Source: Clostridium sp. CAG:433 (GTDB lineage: Bacteria > Bacillota_I > Bacilli_A > RF39 > UBA660). From it: a stretch of 64,000 nucleotides of DNA. The notes under the pieces were generated by a model. The model was not told the origin of the DNA, did not search any database, and was given only the letters and a program-made list of their open reading frames with translations. This document shows, one piece after another, positions 47,344 to 56,378 of this stretch; position 1 is the first letter of the stretch, and each line of letters opens with the position of its first letter. The stretch is taken from contig FR893558.1 in assembly GCA_000433675.1 (NCBI GenBank), positions 10,301-74,300 of the forward strand, written 5' to 3'. The position numbers and the translations under genes are program-made.

Positions 47344-48332
47344 ATGGGAAAGATAGGGTACAAAATATAATTTTAATTATAATGGTTATATGTGTTATAA
47401 CACTTACAGTGGCATATGCAATTTTGATACAAAATTTAGATATAAATGGTGTTGCTTCAGTAAAAAAATCAGAGTGGAATATACATTTTACAAATGTTTT
47501 ATCGCCACAAGCATATGGTCATGCAACTGGAGGTAATACTACACTTAATGAAAAGAAAACTGTTTTGACAATAACTGATGGGACATTTTTAGCGCCTGGA
47601 GATAAAATAGTTTATACATTTGATATAATAAATGAAGGAGATATAGATGCAGAGGTAGAAACAACATTATCAAATATAGGAGAATGTACATCTATAGATA
47701 ATGTAGATGTATCTAATTATTGTAATAAGATTTCGTTAGAATTAGTTTATGCTGACACAAATGATTCTGTAGAACAAGGTGATGAATTACTTGCTAAAGA
47801 AAGTAAAACATTAAAATTGATTATAACATACGATAAAAATAAAGAATTAACTACATTACCAAATTCAGAAATAAATTTATCAAATATTACTACTGAAATA
47901 AATTATGCTATGCTACAAAATGGTGAGTCGTCAAAAAAAGCAGACTTATTAAGTGAATTAAAAAGTAGTGATTATATAACTGATGGTATGACAGTTACAA
48001 CACATGATAATTATATTTCATTATATTCACCTTATGGTTCTGATGGTATTGTGATTTTAAAAAAAGAATATAATCCTAAAAAATATACAAAGATGATTAT
48101 TAAAGGAAAAAGAATAGATGGTGATTCTTCTTATTATCATTTCTTTCCAGGATATACAACAACACTTTCAAGTTGGGGTTCTAATTTAAAAACATTCTTT
48201 CCAGGTTATGGTGAAAGCTTTGAATATACAGTTGATTTAAATTTATCTGATAGCATTGCAAGTATTTATCCAAGAATACAATATTGCGTTGGAACTATAG
48301 ATATTTACGAATGGTATTTAGAAAAAAATTAG
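47344..48332 (+). CDS. TasA/camelysin-like surface protein, frame disturbed at codon 2-3
   Basis: The protein has a short basic start, one hydrophobic segment (NIILIIMVICVITLTVAYAI) and an outside part with beta strands and the pattern DKIVYTFDIINEGDIDAEV, as in TasA/camelysin (M73) biofilm-type proteins. The well-placed ATG at 47344 (site AGGAG) reads only eight codons to TAA. The other frame continues GKDRVQNIIL from the same bases, so -1 movement after codon 2-3 is needed. The heptamer GGGAAAG at 47346-47352 is a slip-type sequence in the correct phase. Alternatives are loss of a G from a G run, or start at the internal ATG 47382, which has no ribosome site. The C-terminal ~120 residues are not recognised. 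Full product 329 aa if repaired. Confidence 0.65.
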
Positions 48333-48358
48333 AAAGACAAAAATCTTTCTTTTTTTTA
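48331..48358 (+). terminator. Intrinsic terminator
   Basis: AGAAAGA (48331-48337), loop CAAAAA, TCTTTCT (48344-48350), then seven T. Confidence 0.8.
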
Positions 48359-48367
48359 CTTAAAAAA

Positions 48368-48376
48368 TGCTATAAT
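48368..48376 (+). promoter_or_regulatory. Extended -10 promoter
   Basis: TG-C-TATAAT (48368-48376), 18 nt before the ATG at 48394. Confidence 0.5.
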
Positions 48377-48393
48377 AATAGTAGGAGGATAAA

Positions 48394-49776
48394 ATGGAAA
48401 GAAAAGATATAATTAATAATAAGAAAACAGGTTGGTTAAACCTAAATGAAGTAGAAAAAAAGAATGTATTTGAATTTTCTGAAGGATATATGGATTTTTT
48501 AAATAAATCTAAAACAGAAAGAGAATTTGCTAAAAATGCCAAAGAATTACTTGATAATAATGGTTTTATTAATATTGAAGAAAAAAGTACTTTAAATATT
48601 GGTGATAAAGTATATTATATTAATAGAAATAAATGTGTATATATTGCTGTTATCGGTAAAGAAGTTTTATCTAATGGACTAAATATAGTAGGTTCTCATA
48701 TAGATTCACCAAGGCTTGATTTAAAACCTAATCCGATATATGAAGACGATGGTTTTGCATATTTTAAAACACAATATTATGGTGGAATAAAAAAATATCA
48801 ATGGACTACAATTCCACTTTCAATTCATGGTGTTATTATAAAGAAAACAGGTGAAAAAGTAGAAGTTAATATTGGAGAAGATGAAAGTGATCCAATATTT
48901 ACAATAACTGATTTACTTCCACATTTAGCAAAAGAACAAGAAAAGAAAACCTTAGGTGATGGAATTGAAGGAGAAAACTTAGATTTATTAATTGGAAGTA
49001 TTCCATTTGATGAAGAAAAGGATAGTATAAAATATAATATTCTTTCATTACTAAATGAAAAATATGGAATAAAAGAAACTGATTTTTTAAGTTCTGAACT
49101 TGAAATTGTTCCAGCATTTAAAGCAAGAAGTTTAGGATTTGATAAATCAATGGTTGCGGCATATGGCCAAGATGATAAAGTATGTTCTTATTGTAATTTA
49201 GAAGCAATATTAAATACTCAAAATCCAGAAAAAACATGTATAACAATTTTGGCGGATAAAGAAGAAATAGGAAGTGTTGGAAATACTGGAATGTACTCTG
49301 AAACGTTTGATATGTTTATAAATGAACTATTAAATAAAAAGGATGAAAATTATCCAGGAGCATTAAATAAAGTATATAATAATTCTAAAATGTTATCTGC
49401 TGATGTTGATGCTGGATATGATCCAATATATAAAAATGCATCAGAAATAAATAATGCATCATTCTTAGGAAGAGGTATTGTTTTAAATAAATACACAGGT
49501 TCAAGAGGTAAATCTGGAGCAAGTGATGCAAATGCTGAATATATGGCTTATGTAAGAAATATATTAGAAAAAAATAATATAAAATATCAAGTATCAACAC
49601 TAGGTAAAATTGATTTAGGTGGTGGTGGAACTATTGCCTATATACTTGCAAATAAAGGAATAGAAGTAGTAGATGCTGGTATTGGAGTACTTTCAATGCA
49701 TGCACCTTATGAAGTAACTAGTAAATTTGATATTTATTCTGCATATAATTTTTATTATAAATTCTTTATGGACTAG
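48394..49776 (+). CDS. M18-family aminopeptidase
   Basis: A cytosolic zinc aminopeptidase. Metal and catalytic residues are visible: GSHIDSPRLDLKP (His, Asp), ILADKEEIGSVG (Glu pair), LSADVDAGYDP (Asp) and MHAPYEVTSKFD (His). TQYYGGIKKYQWTTIPLSIHG and GRGIVLNKYTGSRGKSGASDA are typical of the ApeA/aminopeptidase I group. 460 aa. GGAGGA site; own promoter and terminator. A short N-terminal segment (to ~35) has no metal residue. Confidence 0.93.
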   Translation: MERKDIINNKKTGWLNLNEVEKKNVFEFSEGYMDFLNKSKTEREFAKNAKELLDNNGFINIEEKSTLNIGDKVYYINRNKCVYIAVIGKEVLSNGLNIVGSHIDSPRLDLKPNPIYEDDGFAYFKTQYYGGIKKYQWTTIPLSIHGVIIKKTGEKVEVNIGEDESDPIFTITDLLPHLAKEQEKKTLGDGIEGENLDLLIGSIPFDEEKDSIKYNILSLLNEKYGIKETDFLSSELEIVPAFKARSLGFDKSMVAAYGQDDKVCSYCNLEAILNTQNPEKTCITILADKEEIGSVGNTGMYSETFDMFINELLNKKDENYPGALNKVYNNSKMLSADVDAGYDPIYKNASEINNASFLGRGIVLNKYTGSRGKSGASDANAEYMAYVRNILEKNNIKYQVSTLGKIDLGGGGTIAYILANKGIEVVDAGIGVLSMHAPYEVTSKFDIYSAYNFYYKFFMD

Positions 49777-49794
49777 ATATTTCTAGTCCTTTTG
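49770..49794 (+). terminator. Intrinsic terminator
   Basis: GGACTAGA (49770-49777), loop TATT, TCTAGTCC (49782-49789), TTTT; the stem holds the stop codon. Confidence 0.8.
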
Positions 49795-49822
49795 TGTTAT
49801 TATTGTTATAGTAGGTGGTTAT

Positions 49823-50413
49823 ATGAGTAACATAGAAATAAAAGTAATTAAAAAAAAGAAAGAAAGTTTAATACTAAGTATAGTAATGATTATTTTATGT
49901 ATAATTTCATTAATATTTTTCTCTTCAGATTATTTAAAAGTTTTAAATAATGAATATGTTAATATAAATAATAGTAAATCACTTGATGATGCGATTAAAA
50001 ATAAAGAAAGATATGTTAGGGCTGATTTAAGAAAAGCAAAGCTAGAGGTATATTCTTTAGAAAATAAAAATAAAAAAAAATTAAATCTATATACATTAGA
50101 TTTTGATAATAAAAAAGTAATGATTTTTTTAAGAGATAATACAATTATTACAGATAAAGTATATTTAAATATAGAATCATTTGATGGAAATAAAAAAAGT
50201 ATTAAAGAACTATTAAATAATAGTGATTATTATGATGCTATTTTATCAAATGAAAATTTTACACTTAATAGAGATATCGATTTAACTAAAATGTATGTAA
50301 TATATATTCTTATAATATTATCTATAGTTACAATAATACTTGATATATACTACATAAATAATCCTAAAAAGACAAATACTTACAAAAAGTATATGAAAAA
50401 ACTATATATATGA
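49823..50413 (+). CDS. Two-helix membrane protein of unknown function
   Basis: 196 aa. One membrane segment near residues 15-35 (LILSIVMIILCIISLIFF) and one near 160-180 (MYVIYILIILSIVTIILDIYYI), with a ~120-residue loop between that contains strands and should lie outside. Not recognised. It has a GTAGGTGG site. It ends in TGA in a terminator stem and precedes nusB. Confidence 0.5.
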   Translation: MSNIEIKVIKKKKESLILSIVMIILCIISLIFFSSDYLKVLNNEYVNINNSKSLDDAIKNKERYVRADLRKAKLEVYSLENKNKKKLNLYTLDFDNKKVMIFLRDNTIITDKVYLNIESFDGNKKSIKELLNNSDYYDAILSNENFTLNRDIDLTKMYVIYILIILSIVTIILDIYYINNPKKTNTYKKYMKKLYI

Positions 50414-50427
50414 TAGTTTTTTTTATT
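50396..50427 (+). terminator. Intrinsic terminator
   Basis: AAAAAACTAT (50396-50405) and ATAGTTTTTT (50413-50422), then T. Confidence 0.75.
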
Positions 50428-50459
50428 TTTTTATGATAAAATTAAATAGGTGAAGAAAA

Positions 50460-50861
50460 ATGAATAGAACAGAACTTAGAAAAAAAATAATGACAATTTT
50501 ATATCAAATATTTTTATATGAATCAAATCGTATTGATTATAAGGTAGAAGATGTTATAAAAGAATCTGTACCTGTAGAAAATGATTTTGTAAATGAAATA
50601 GTAAATGGTGTACTTGAATATAAAAATGATATTGATAGAATTGCAAATAAACATTTAAAAGATTGGACAATTGATAGACTTGGTAAAACTGATCAAGCTA
50701 TTTTAAGAATGGGTATTTATGAATTAGTTTACACTGATACTCCAGAAATAGTAGCAATTAATGAAGCAGTAGAACTTGCTAATGAATATTCAGATGAAAA
50801 AGTAAAAAGTATGATTAATGCTGTACTTGATAGTATATATCATGGAGAAGATAATGAATAA
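50460..50861 (+). CDS. nusB: Transcription antitermination factor NusB
   Basis: Small helical RNA-binding protein of rRNA antitermination with NusE. MNRTELRKKIMTILYQIFLYE, WTIDRLGKTDQAILRMGIYEL and PEIVAINEAVELANEYSDEKVKSMINAVLDSI are the family core. 133 aa. AGGTGAAG site. It overlaps xseA by 8 nt. Confidence 0.96.
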   Translation: MNRTELRKKIMTILYQIFLYESNRIDYKVEDVIKESVPVENDFVNEIVNGVLEYKNDIDRIANKHLKDWTIDRLGKTDQAILRMGIYELVYTDTPEIVAINEAVELANEYSDEKVKSMINAVLDSIYHGEDNE

Positions 50862-52122
50862 TAATTATATCACTGTTGGTGCTCTAACAAGATATATTAA
50901 ATATAAAATAGATAATGATGTTAATCTTCAAACTGTTTATATAAAGGGTGAGATATCAAATTTTAAACATCATTCAAGAGGTCACTTTTATTTTACTATT
51001 AAAGATGAAGAATCAAGAATTAATGCAATTATGTTTGCAAGTAGTACAAAAAATATAAATTTTGAACCAGTAGATGGAATGAAAGTACTAGTAAAGGGAA
51101 GAATAAGTGTATTTGAACAAACTGGTAACTATCAAATATATGTAACCGATATGACAGAAGATGGTGTTGGTAATCTCTATGCATTATATGAAAAATTAAA
51201 AAAACAACTTGCAGCTGAAGGATTATTTGATCAAAAATATAAAAAAGAAATACCAAAGATTCCAAAGAGAATAGGTGTTGTTACAGCGCCTACTGGAGCG
51301 GCTATTAAAGATATTATTTCAACTATTAATAGAAGATATCCACTTTGTGAAGTAATTTTATTTCCATCTTTAGTTCAAGGTAAAGAAGCAAAAGATGATA
51401 TAGTAAAAAATATTAAAATAGCAGATACATATAATCTTGATACTTTAATTGTAGGTAGAGGTGGAGGATCACTTGAAGATTTATGGGCTTTTAATGAAGA
51501 AATAGTTGCAAGAGCAATATTTGAGTGTAAAACACCAGTAATTAGTGCTGTAGGTCATGAAATTGATTTTACAATTGCTGATTTTGTTGCGGATTATAGA
51601 GCAGCAACTCCAACAGGAGCAGCCGAAGTATCAGTTCCATCAAAAGAAGAATTAAAAAAACTTATCAATCAATATAGAATAAGAATGACAAAAAATATAA
51701 AAACTAAAATAGAAACTGATAAAAAATATTTAAATAAAATAATGGATAGTTATATTTTAAAAAGTCCTATGAGTATATATGAAGTAAAAGAAGAAAAACT
51801 ATCTAATTATATAGAAAGAAGTAAAAATGTAATTTTAAATATTATTAATTCAAATAAAATAAAATTAGATTCTATAAAATCAAGTTTTATATTTACAAGT
51901 CCAATTAAAATGATTGAGAAAAAATATAATGATTATAATGTTTTAGTTAATAAACTTGAAATATTAAATCCGTTAAATACTTTAAAAAGAGGTTATTCAA
52001 TAACTAAGAAAGATAAAAAAGTATTAACAAGTATTAAAAATATTAAAACTAATGAAATGATTGAAGTAAATTTAAGTGATGGAATAATTAATGCTAAAGT
52101 AAATGAAATAAAGGAGAATTAA
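50854..52122 (+). CDS. xseA: Exodeoxyribonuclease VII large subunit
   Basis: Exo VII degrades single-stranded DNA from both ends. N-terminal OB fold (YIKGEISNFKHHSRGHFYFTIKDEESRINAIMF), then the catalytic domain GVVTAPTGAAIKDI, LIVGRGGGSLEDLWAFNEE and ISAVGHEIDFTIADFVADYRAATPTGAAE, and C-terminal long helices. 422 aa. The ATG at 50854 overlaps nusB's end with GGAGAAG upstream; an earlier codon at 50818 lacks a site. xseB follows with a single-base gap. Confidence 0.97.
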   Translation: MNNNYITVGALTRYIKYKIDNDVNLQTVYIKGEISNFKHHSRGHFYFTIKDEESRINAIMFASSTKNINFEPVDGMKVLVKGRISVFEQTGNYQIYVTDMTEDGVGNLYALYEKLKKQLAAEGLFDQKYKKEIPKIPKRIGVVTAPTGAAIKDIISTINRRYPLCEVILFPSLVQGKEAKDDIVKNIKIADTYNLDTLIVGRGGGSLEDLWAFNEEIVARAIFECKTPVISAVGHEIDFTIADFVADYRAATPTGAAEVSVPSKEELKKLINQYRIRMTKNIKTKIETDKKYLNKIMDSYILKSPMSIYEVKEEKLSNYIERSKNVILNIINSNKIKLDSIKSSFIFTSPIKMIEKKYNDYNVLVNKLEILNPLNTLKRGYSITKKDKKVLTSIKNIKTNEMIEVNLSDGIINAKVNEIKEN

Positions 52123-52123
52123 A

Positions 52124-52348
52124 ATGAGTAAAGAAGAAAAAAGTTTTGAAGAAAAATTAAGTGAACTTGAAGTAATTGTTAAAGAACTTGAATCAGGTAA
52201 TGTTGATCTTGATAACGCAATTAATAAGTATACTGAAGCTATGAAAATTGCGGGTGATTGTTCTAAAAAGTTAGATGAAGCAGAAAAAGCAGTTAATAAA
52301 ATAGTAAATGAAAACGGTACAATGTCTGACTTTAATGTAGAAGAATAG
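52124..52348 (+). CDS. xseB: Exodeoxyribonuclease VII small subunit
   Basis: 74 aa: SFEEKLSELEVIVKELESGNVDLDNAINKYTEAMKIAGDCSKKLDEAE is the family sequence. Two helices bind XseA. AAAGGAG site overlapping the end of xseA; co-translated. A gene for thymidylate synthase follows 23 nt later. Confidence 0.95.
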   Translation: MSKEEKSFEEKLSELEVIVKELESGNVDLDNAINKYTEAMKIAGDCSKKLDEAEKAVNKIVNENGTMSDFNVEE

Positions 52349-52371
52349 TTTTTTATTAATTGGAGGGTTTT

Positions 52372-53604
52372 ATGGAAATAAATGGTAAAGAAGTAGAAGT
52401 AAATAGAAAAGATGCTGTTGTTAGAGATTTTGATAAACAATATTGTGAGTTACTTAAAAAGATACTAGAAGAAGGAGAACTTTTTGAAAATAGAACTGGT
52501 GTAGATACTTTAAGTATTCCAGGTGGTGGATATGTATTTGATGTAGGTAATGAATTTCCTATCTTAGAAAGTAAAAAAGTAATATTAAGAAAAGCACTTA
52601 GTGAATTACTTTGGATTTATCAAGCACAAACTAATGATGTATCTTGGTTAAGAGAAAGAGGAAATGACATTTGGGATAAATGGGCAGTAGATTCAGATGG
52701 AATATATAGAGTCTATGAAGCAGATACTGAAAATTATGATGGTGATAAAGAAGTAAATGTAAGAGATGTAGATGGTAATATTATAATTGGAATGAAGGCT
52801 AAATCACTTATTGAAGGTAAAAATATAAAAGAAGCAAAATTTTTCGGAAAAGAATATGCTGGTACAATTGCTAAAGGTTATGGTTATCTAATTGGTGAAT
52901 ATAAAAGATTTGATTATGTACGTAATTCTCTTGCTAATTATCCTAATGATAGAAGAATGGTAATAAGTTTATGGCAAGATGCTGATTTAAGAATGGCAGT
53001 ACTTCCACCTTGCGTTTGGAGTAATGAATATAAGGTTTATAAAGGAACACTAAATTGTTTTGTTGATCAAAGAAGTGCAGATGTTCCTGTAGGTCTTCCA
53101 TTTAATGTAAGCCAATATGCAATTTTAATGTCACTCCTTGCTAAAGAAGCAGGTTTACAACCTGGTAAATTATATTATAATATTGCTGACGCACATATTT
53201 ATGTTAATCAAATTGATGGAATTAAAAAACAACTTAAAAATTATGAAAAAATGCTTAAATTTGAAAAAATTATTAGCGAAAAAAGTGATGTTTATTTAGA
53301 GGAAGTTCATGATGCACTTAAATCTACTAAAGCAAAAAAGGAAGAATACTTAAATAATAATCCTGATAATGAAGAAGCACAAGCTGAATTTAATGATGCA
53401 AAAAAAGATCTTCAAATTTTTGAACTTATGGTTACTAAAAAGAAACCAACATTAGAACTCGCAGATAAAAAGAATTTTTATGAGTTTAGTAATCAAGTAA
53501 ATAATGATAAAGATTACTTAAAAGAAAATGTTACAGGAAATGAAGACATAAAAGTATTAAATTATTCTTCAGCACCTTTTATTAAAATACCAGTTGTGCA
53601 GTAG
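52372..53604 (+). CDS. thyA: Thymidylate synthase, enlarged form
   Basis: Methylates dUMP using methylene-folate. FENRTGVDTLSIPG (dUMP phosphate), GNEFPILESKKV, LSELLWIYQAQTNDVSWL, catalytic Cys in PPCVWSNEYKV and QRSADVPVGLPFNVSQYA, then HIYVNQI. PCV in place of PCH is as in Bacillus subtilis ThyA (PCVYETQW), so it belongs to that branch. 410 aa against ~265-280: there is an acidic insertion before GTIAKGYGY (~120-165) and a charged coiled insert (~285-350). ATG at 52372 follows TTGGAGGG; an in-frame TTG at 52360 lies inside that site. Confidence 0.9.
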   Translation: MEINGKEVEVNRKDAVVRDFDKQYCELLKKILEEGELFENRTGVDTLSIPGGGYVFDVGNEFPILESKKVILRKALSELLWIYQAQTNDVSWLRERGNDIWDKWAVDSDGIYRVYEADTENYDGDKEVNVRDVDGNIIIGMKAKSLIEGKNIKEAKFFGKEYAGTIAKGYGYLIGEYKRFDYVRNSLANYPNDRRMVISLWQDADLRMAVLPPCVWSNEYKVYKGTLNCFVDQRSADVPVGLPFNVSQYAILMSLLAKEAGLQPGKLYYNIADAHIYVNQIDGIKKQLKNYEKMLKFEKIISEKSDVYLEEVHDALKSTKAKKEEYLNNNPDNEEAQAEFNDAKKDLQIFELMVTKKKPTLELADKKNFYEFSNQVNNDKDYLKENVTGNEDIKVLNYSSAPFIKIPVVQ

Positions 53605-53607
53605 TAA

Positions 53608-53635
53608 AAAATGCCAAAAAAATTGGTATTTTTTT
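53608..53635 (+). terminator. Intrinsic terminator
   Basis: AAAATGCCAA (53608-53617) and TTGGTATTTT (from 53623), with one G-U pair, then T. Confidence 0.75.
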
Positions 53636-53638
53636 ATT

Positions 53639-53668
53639 GCTATATTATTTTTTTAAATAATCATAATA
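53639..53668 (+). promoter_or_regulatory. Candidate sporulation-sigma promoter of spoIVB
   Basis: CATAATA (53662-53668) fits the SigG -10 pattern CATNNTA; GCTATA (53639-53644) lies 17 nt upstream as a weak -35. AT-rich context makes chance matches possible. Confidence 0.35.
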
Positions 53669-53672
53669 ATAA

Positions 53673-53688
53673 TGTAATCCGGATTACA
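53673..53688. promoter_or_regulatory. Perfect 16-bp palindrome, possible operator
   Basis: TGTAATCCGGATTACA, perfectly self-complementary, overlapping by one base the AAAGGAG ribosome site of spoIVB. It is the most GC-rich short piece of the intergenic DNA. Confidence 0.6.
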
Positions 53689-53701
53689 AAGGAGCTTAAT
53701 T

Positions 53702-54682
53702 ATGAAATTTAAAAAATTTTTTTTAACGCTTCTAATTTCATTAATTATTATACCAATAAATGCATATGCTTATTCAGACAAATTGATTGTTGGCGGAAAT
53801 AATATTGGTATAGAGGTTAAAACTAAAGGAATATTAGTTATTGGTACATACGAAATAAATGGTGAATATATCAACAAAGATTCTAATGTAAAAGCAGGAG
53901 ATTATATAACCAAAGTAAACAATAATAAAATAGAAAATATAAATGATTTTACAAGTGAGATTAATAAAGACGATGATAAGACAAAAATAGATATAGAATA
54001 TAATAGAAATGGTAAGAGTTATACAGGTTCTTTAAAACTAGTAGAATCAAATGGTGAATATAAAACAGGTTTATATGTTAAAGATACAATAAATGGTGTT
54101 GGGACACTTACATTTATAGATCCAAACACTAAAATATTTGGAGCATTAGGTCATGAAATCGCTGATAAAAATACAGAAAGTATCTTAAATATAGATGATG
54201 GTTCAATATACTACTCATATATTACCGGAATTACTAAAAGTGAAAATGGTAATCCCGGTGAAAAGGAAGCTACTTATGATGATAAGTTAAAATATGGGGT
54301 AGTTAAAGAAAATACTAAAAGCGGAATATTTGGTAATTATACAAGTGATATAGATAATAGTAAGTTATATGATGTTGCTAAAAAAGGTGATGTAAAACTA
54401 GGTAATGCAAAAATACGAACAGTATTAGATGGAGAAGAGATAACAGAATATAATATTGAAATAGAAAAGATTAATTTAAATGATAAGACTAAAAATATTG
54501 TGTTTAAAATAACAGATGAAAATTTACTTAATAAAACTGGTGGTATTGTGCAAGGAATGAGTGGATCACCTATAATTCAAGATAATAAAATAATAGGTGC
54601 AGTAACACATGTTATTGTAAATGATTGTACTAAAGGATACGGAATATTTATAACTAATATGCTAGAGGAAGCAGAAAACTAA
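53702..54682 (+). CDS. spoIVB: SpoIVB signal peptidase (S55)
   Basis: Made in the forespore and sent across its membrane, SpoIVB cuts SpoIVFA and so turns on pro-SigK processing. Signal anchor at the N-terminus (MKFKKFFLTLLISLIIIPINAYA), PDZ domain (GDYITKVNNNKIENINDF), then the protease domain: GALGHEIAD (His), and GMSGSPIIQDNKIIGAVTHV (Ser). 326 aa, shorter than the ~425 aa Bacillus form. GGAG site near the palindrome. With gpr, spoIIP and spoIIID it shows a sporulation pathway with SigK-type control, or at least its protease. Confidence 0.95.
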   Translation: MKFKKFFLTLLISLIIIPINAYAYSDKLIVGGNNIGIEVKTKGILVIGTYEINGEYINKDSNVKAGDYITKVNNNKIENINDFTSEINKDDDKTKIDIEYNRNGKSYTGSLKLVESNGEYKTGLYVKDTINGVGTLTFIDPNTKIFGALGHEIADKNTESILNIDDGSIYYSYITGITKSENGNPGEKEATYDDKLKYGVVKENTKSGIFGNYTSDIDNSKLYDVAKKGDVKLGNAKIRTVLDGEEITEYNIEIEKINLNDKTKNIVFKITDENLLNKTGGIVQGMSGSPIIQDNKIIGAVTHVIVNDCTKGYGIFITNMLEEAEN

Positions 54683-54706
54683 AAGGAGAAAAATTCTCCT
54701 TTTTTA
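54681..54706 (+). terminator. Intrinsic terminator
   Basis: AAAAGGAGAA (54681-54690), loop AAA, TTCTCCTTTT (54694-54703), then T. Confidence 0.85.
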
Positions 54707-54714
54707 TATTTGTA

Positions 54715-54742
54715 TTGACTTTTTAGAAAAAATAAATATCAT
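54715..54742 (+). promoter_or_regulatory. SigA promoter for corA
   Basis: TTGACT (54715-54720), 16-nt spacer, TATCAT (54737-54742). The ATG is at 54774. Confidence 0.65.
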
Positions 54743-54773
54743 AGATATAGAAAAAGATTTAAGAGGTGTATTT

Positions 54774-55709
54774 ATGATAAAGATATATAAAACAAATGAA
54801 AGCAATATGATTGAAAGAGTAGATGAAGTTATTGATAATTGTTGGATAGATTTAGTTTCACCAACAAAGGAAGAAATAGAAGTTGTTTCATTAAAAACAG
54901 GTATTGATAAAGATCTTATCTTAAAAATGCTAGATGAAGAAGAAACTCCAAGATTTGAAAAGGAAGATGATTCAACTTTGATTGTAATAGATTCACCATA
55001 TATTGGTGATGATAATGTTAAATATTCAACTCTTCCTCTTGGAATAATTACCGGTAGTAATAAACATATACTTACAATATCATCGCAAAAACTAGAAGTT
55101 TTAAAACTTTTTAAAAGAGGAAAAATAAAAGATATAAATACATCACTTAGATCAAGACTTACAATTCAAATATTATATGAAAATGCTAAATTATATTTAA
55201 AATACTTAAGAATGATAGATAAAGAAATTGATAAGACTGAAAAAGAATTACATAGTTTATCAGAAAATGAAGAACTTATTAATGTACTTAATATTGAAAA
55301 AAGTTTAGTATATTTTATTACATCTTTAAAAGAAAATAAAAGGGTTATTGAAAAGATTAATAGAGGGAATGTTATTCCTATGTATGAAGAAGATTTAGAT
55401 CTTTTAGAAGATGCATCAATAGAAAATGAGCAAGCAAGTGAAATGGCTAATATTTATAGAGAAATATTAAGTAGTGTATCAGATACATATGCAACTTTAA
55501 TATCTAACAATTTAAATATTGCTATGAAAATATTAACAAGTATAACAATTATTTTCTCAGTTCCTACTATGGTAGCGTCTTTTCTTGGCATGAATGTTCA
55601 TCTTGGAATTATTTCTGATTTAAAATACGGTTTTTTAATTATAATTGGTTTTTGCGTTATTGTTTCAATTATAATTGCACTTATATTTAAAAAGAAAAAA
55701 TTATTATAA
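54774..55709 (+). CDS. corA: CorA-family magnesium/divalent transporter
   Basis: A pentameric magnesium channel. A long cytosolic part with helices ([21 protein letters not shown]) comes first. The two C-terminal membrane helices are [22 protein letters not shown], holding the GMN filter, and [18 protein letters not shown]; the end is basic (KKKKLL). 311 aa. GAGGTGTATTT site. No magnesium riboswitch (M-box) seen in the 90-nt leader. Confidence 0.93.
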   Translation: MIKIYKTNESNMIERVDEVIDNCWIDLVSPTKEEIEVVSLKTGIDKDLILKMLDEEETPRFEKEDDSTLIVIDSPYIGDDNVKYSTLPLGIITGSNKHILTISSQKLEVLKLFKRGKIKDINTSLRSRLTIQILYENAKLYLKYLRMIDKEIDKTEKELHSLSENEELINVLNIEKSLVYFITSLKENKRVIEKINRGNVIPMYEEDLDLLEDASIENEQASEMANIYREILSSVSDTYATLISNNLNIAMKILTSITIIFSVPTMVASFLGMNVHLGIISDLKYGFLIIIGFCVIVSIIIALIFKKKKLL

Positions 55710-55728
55710 GACTTATGGTCTTTTTTTA
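55708..55728 (+). terminator. Weak intrinsic terminator
   Basis: AAGAC (55708-55712), loop TTATG, GTCTT (55718-55722), then T; only five base pairs. Confidence 0.5.
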
Positions 55729-55776
55729 TTGCAAATAAAAATGTATTTGAATAATTTATTAATAGAAGGTGTTAAA

Positions 55777-56337
55777 ATGATTAAACTAATTAAAGAACAA
55801 ATTAAACTTATAAAAGAAAAAGATCCTGCGGTTAATAGTATTTTTGAAGCATTATTATATCCTAGTTTAAAAGTACAAATTTATTATAAAATATCACATT
55901 ATTTATATTTAAAAAAACATTATTTTTTAGCAAGATTAATATCAGAAAAGGCAAAAAGAAAAACAGGTATTGAAATTCATCCAGGTGCTAAAATAGGTAA
56001 AAGGTTATTCATTGATCATGGTTTTGGTGTTGTTATAGGAGAAACTGCTATTATTGGTGATAATGTAACAATTTATCATGGCGTTACTTTAGGAGGAACT
56101 GGCAAAGAAAAAGGTAAAAGACATCCAACTGTAGAAAATAATGTAATGATAGGAGCATCTGCTAAAGTACTTGGAAATATTGTTATTGGTGAAAATTCTA
56201 AAATAGGTGCAGGAGCAATAGTTTTAAATGACATACAAAAAAATGTAACTGCAGTAGGTGTTCCAGCAAAAGTTGTTAAAACGAATGATATTTCTTTTGA
56301 TAAAGAAAGAATAAACGAAATAATAAAGCTTTTATAA
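55777..56337 (+). CDS. cysE: Serine O-acetyltransferase
   Basis: Makes O-acetylserine for cysteine. N-terminal helices ([29 protein letters not shown]) and then the left-handed beta-helix of hexapeptide repeats ([45 protein letters not shown]...[28 protein letters not shown]). The active His is in [13 protein letters not shown]. 186 aa, a short CysE. The ATG at 55777 with GAAGGTG is chosen. It has a weak terminator of corA upstream and no clear promoter of its own. Confidence 0.9.
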   Translation: MIKLIKEQIKLIKEKDPAVNSIFEALLYPSLKVQIYYKISHYLYLKKHYFLARLISEKAKRKTGIEIHPGAKIGKRLFIDHGFGVVIGETAIIGDNVTIYHGVTLGGTGKEKGKRHPTVENNVMIGASAKVLGNIVIGENSKIGAGAIVLNDIQKNVTAVGVPAKVVKTNDISFDKERINEIIKLL

Positions 56338-56344
56338 AATCTTA

Positions 56345-56372
56345 TTGTATATTTTTTATGTTGTGTTATAAT
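56345..56372 (+). promoter_or_regulatory. SigA promoter of a possible small RNA
   Basis: TTGTAT (56345-56350), 16-nt spacer, TATAAT (56367-56372) with TG-n (56364-56366). The transcript would start near 56379. No gene with a ribosome site follows before a terminator. Confidence 0.6.
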
Positions 56373-56378
56373 ATTTTT

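Noticed and set aside
53000..53030. Thymidylate synthase with His after the catalytic Cys replaced (PCV)
   Set aside because: Bacillus subtilis ThyA also has PCVY at this place, so this is a normal branch of the family.
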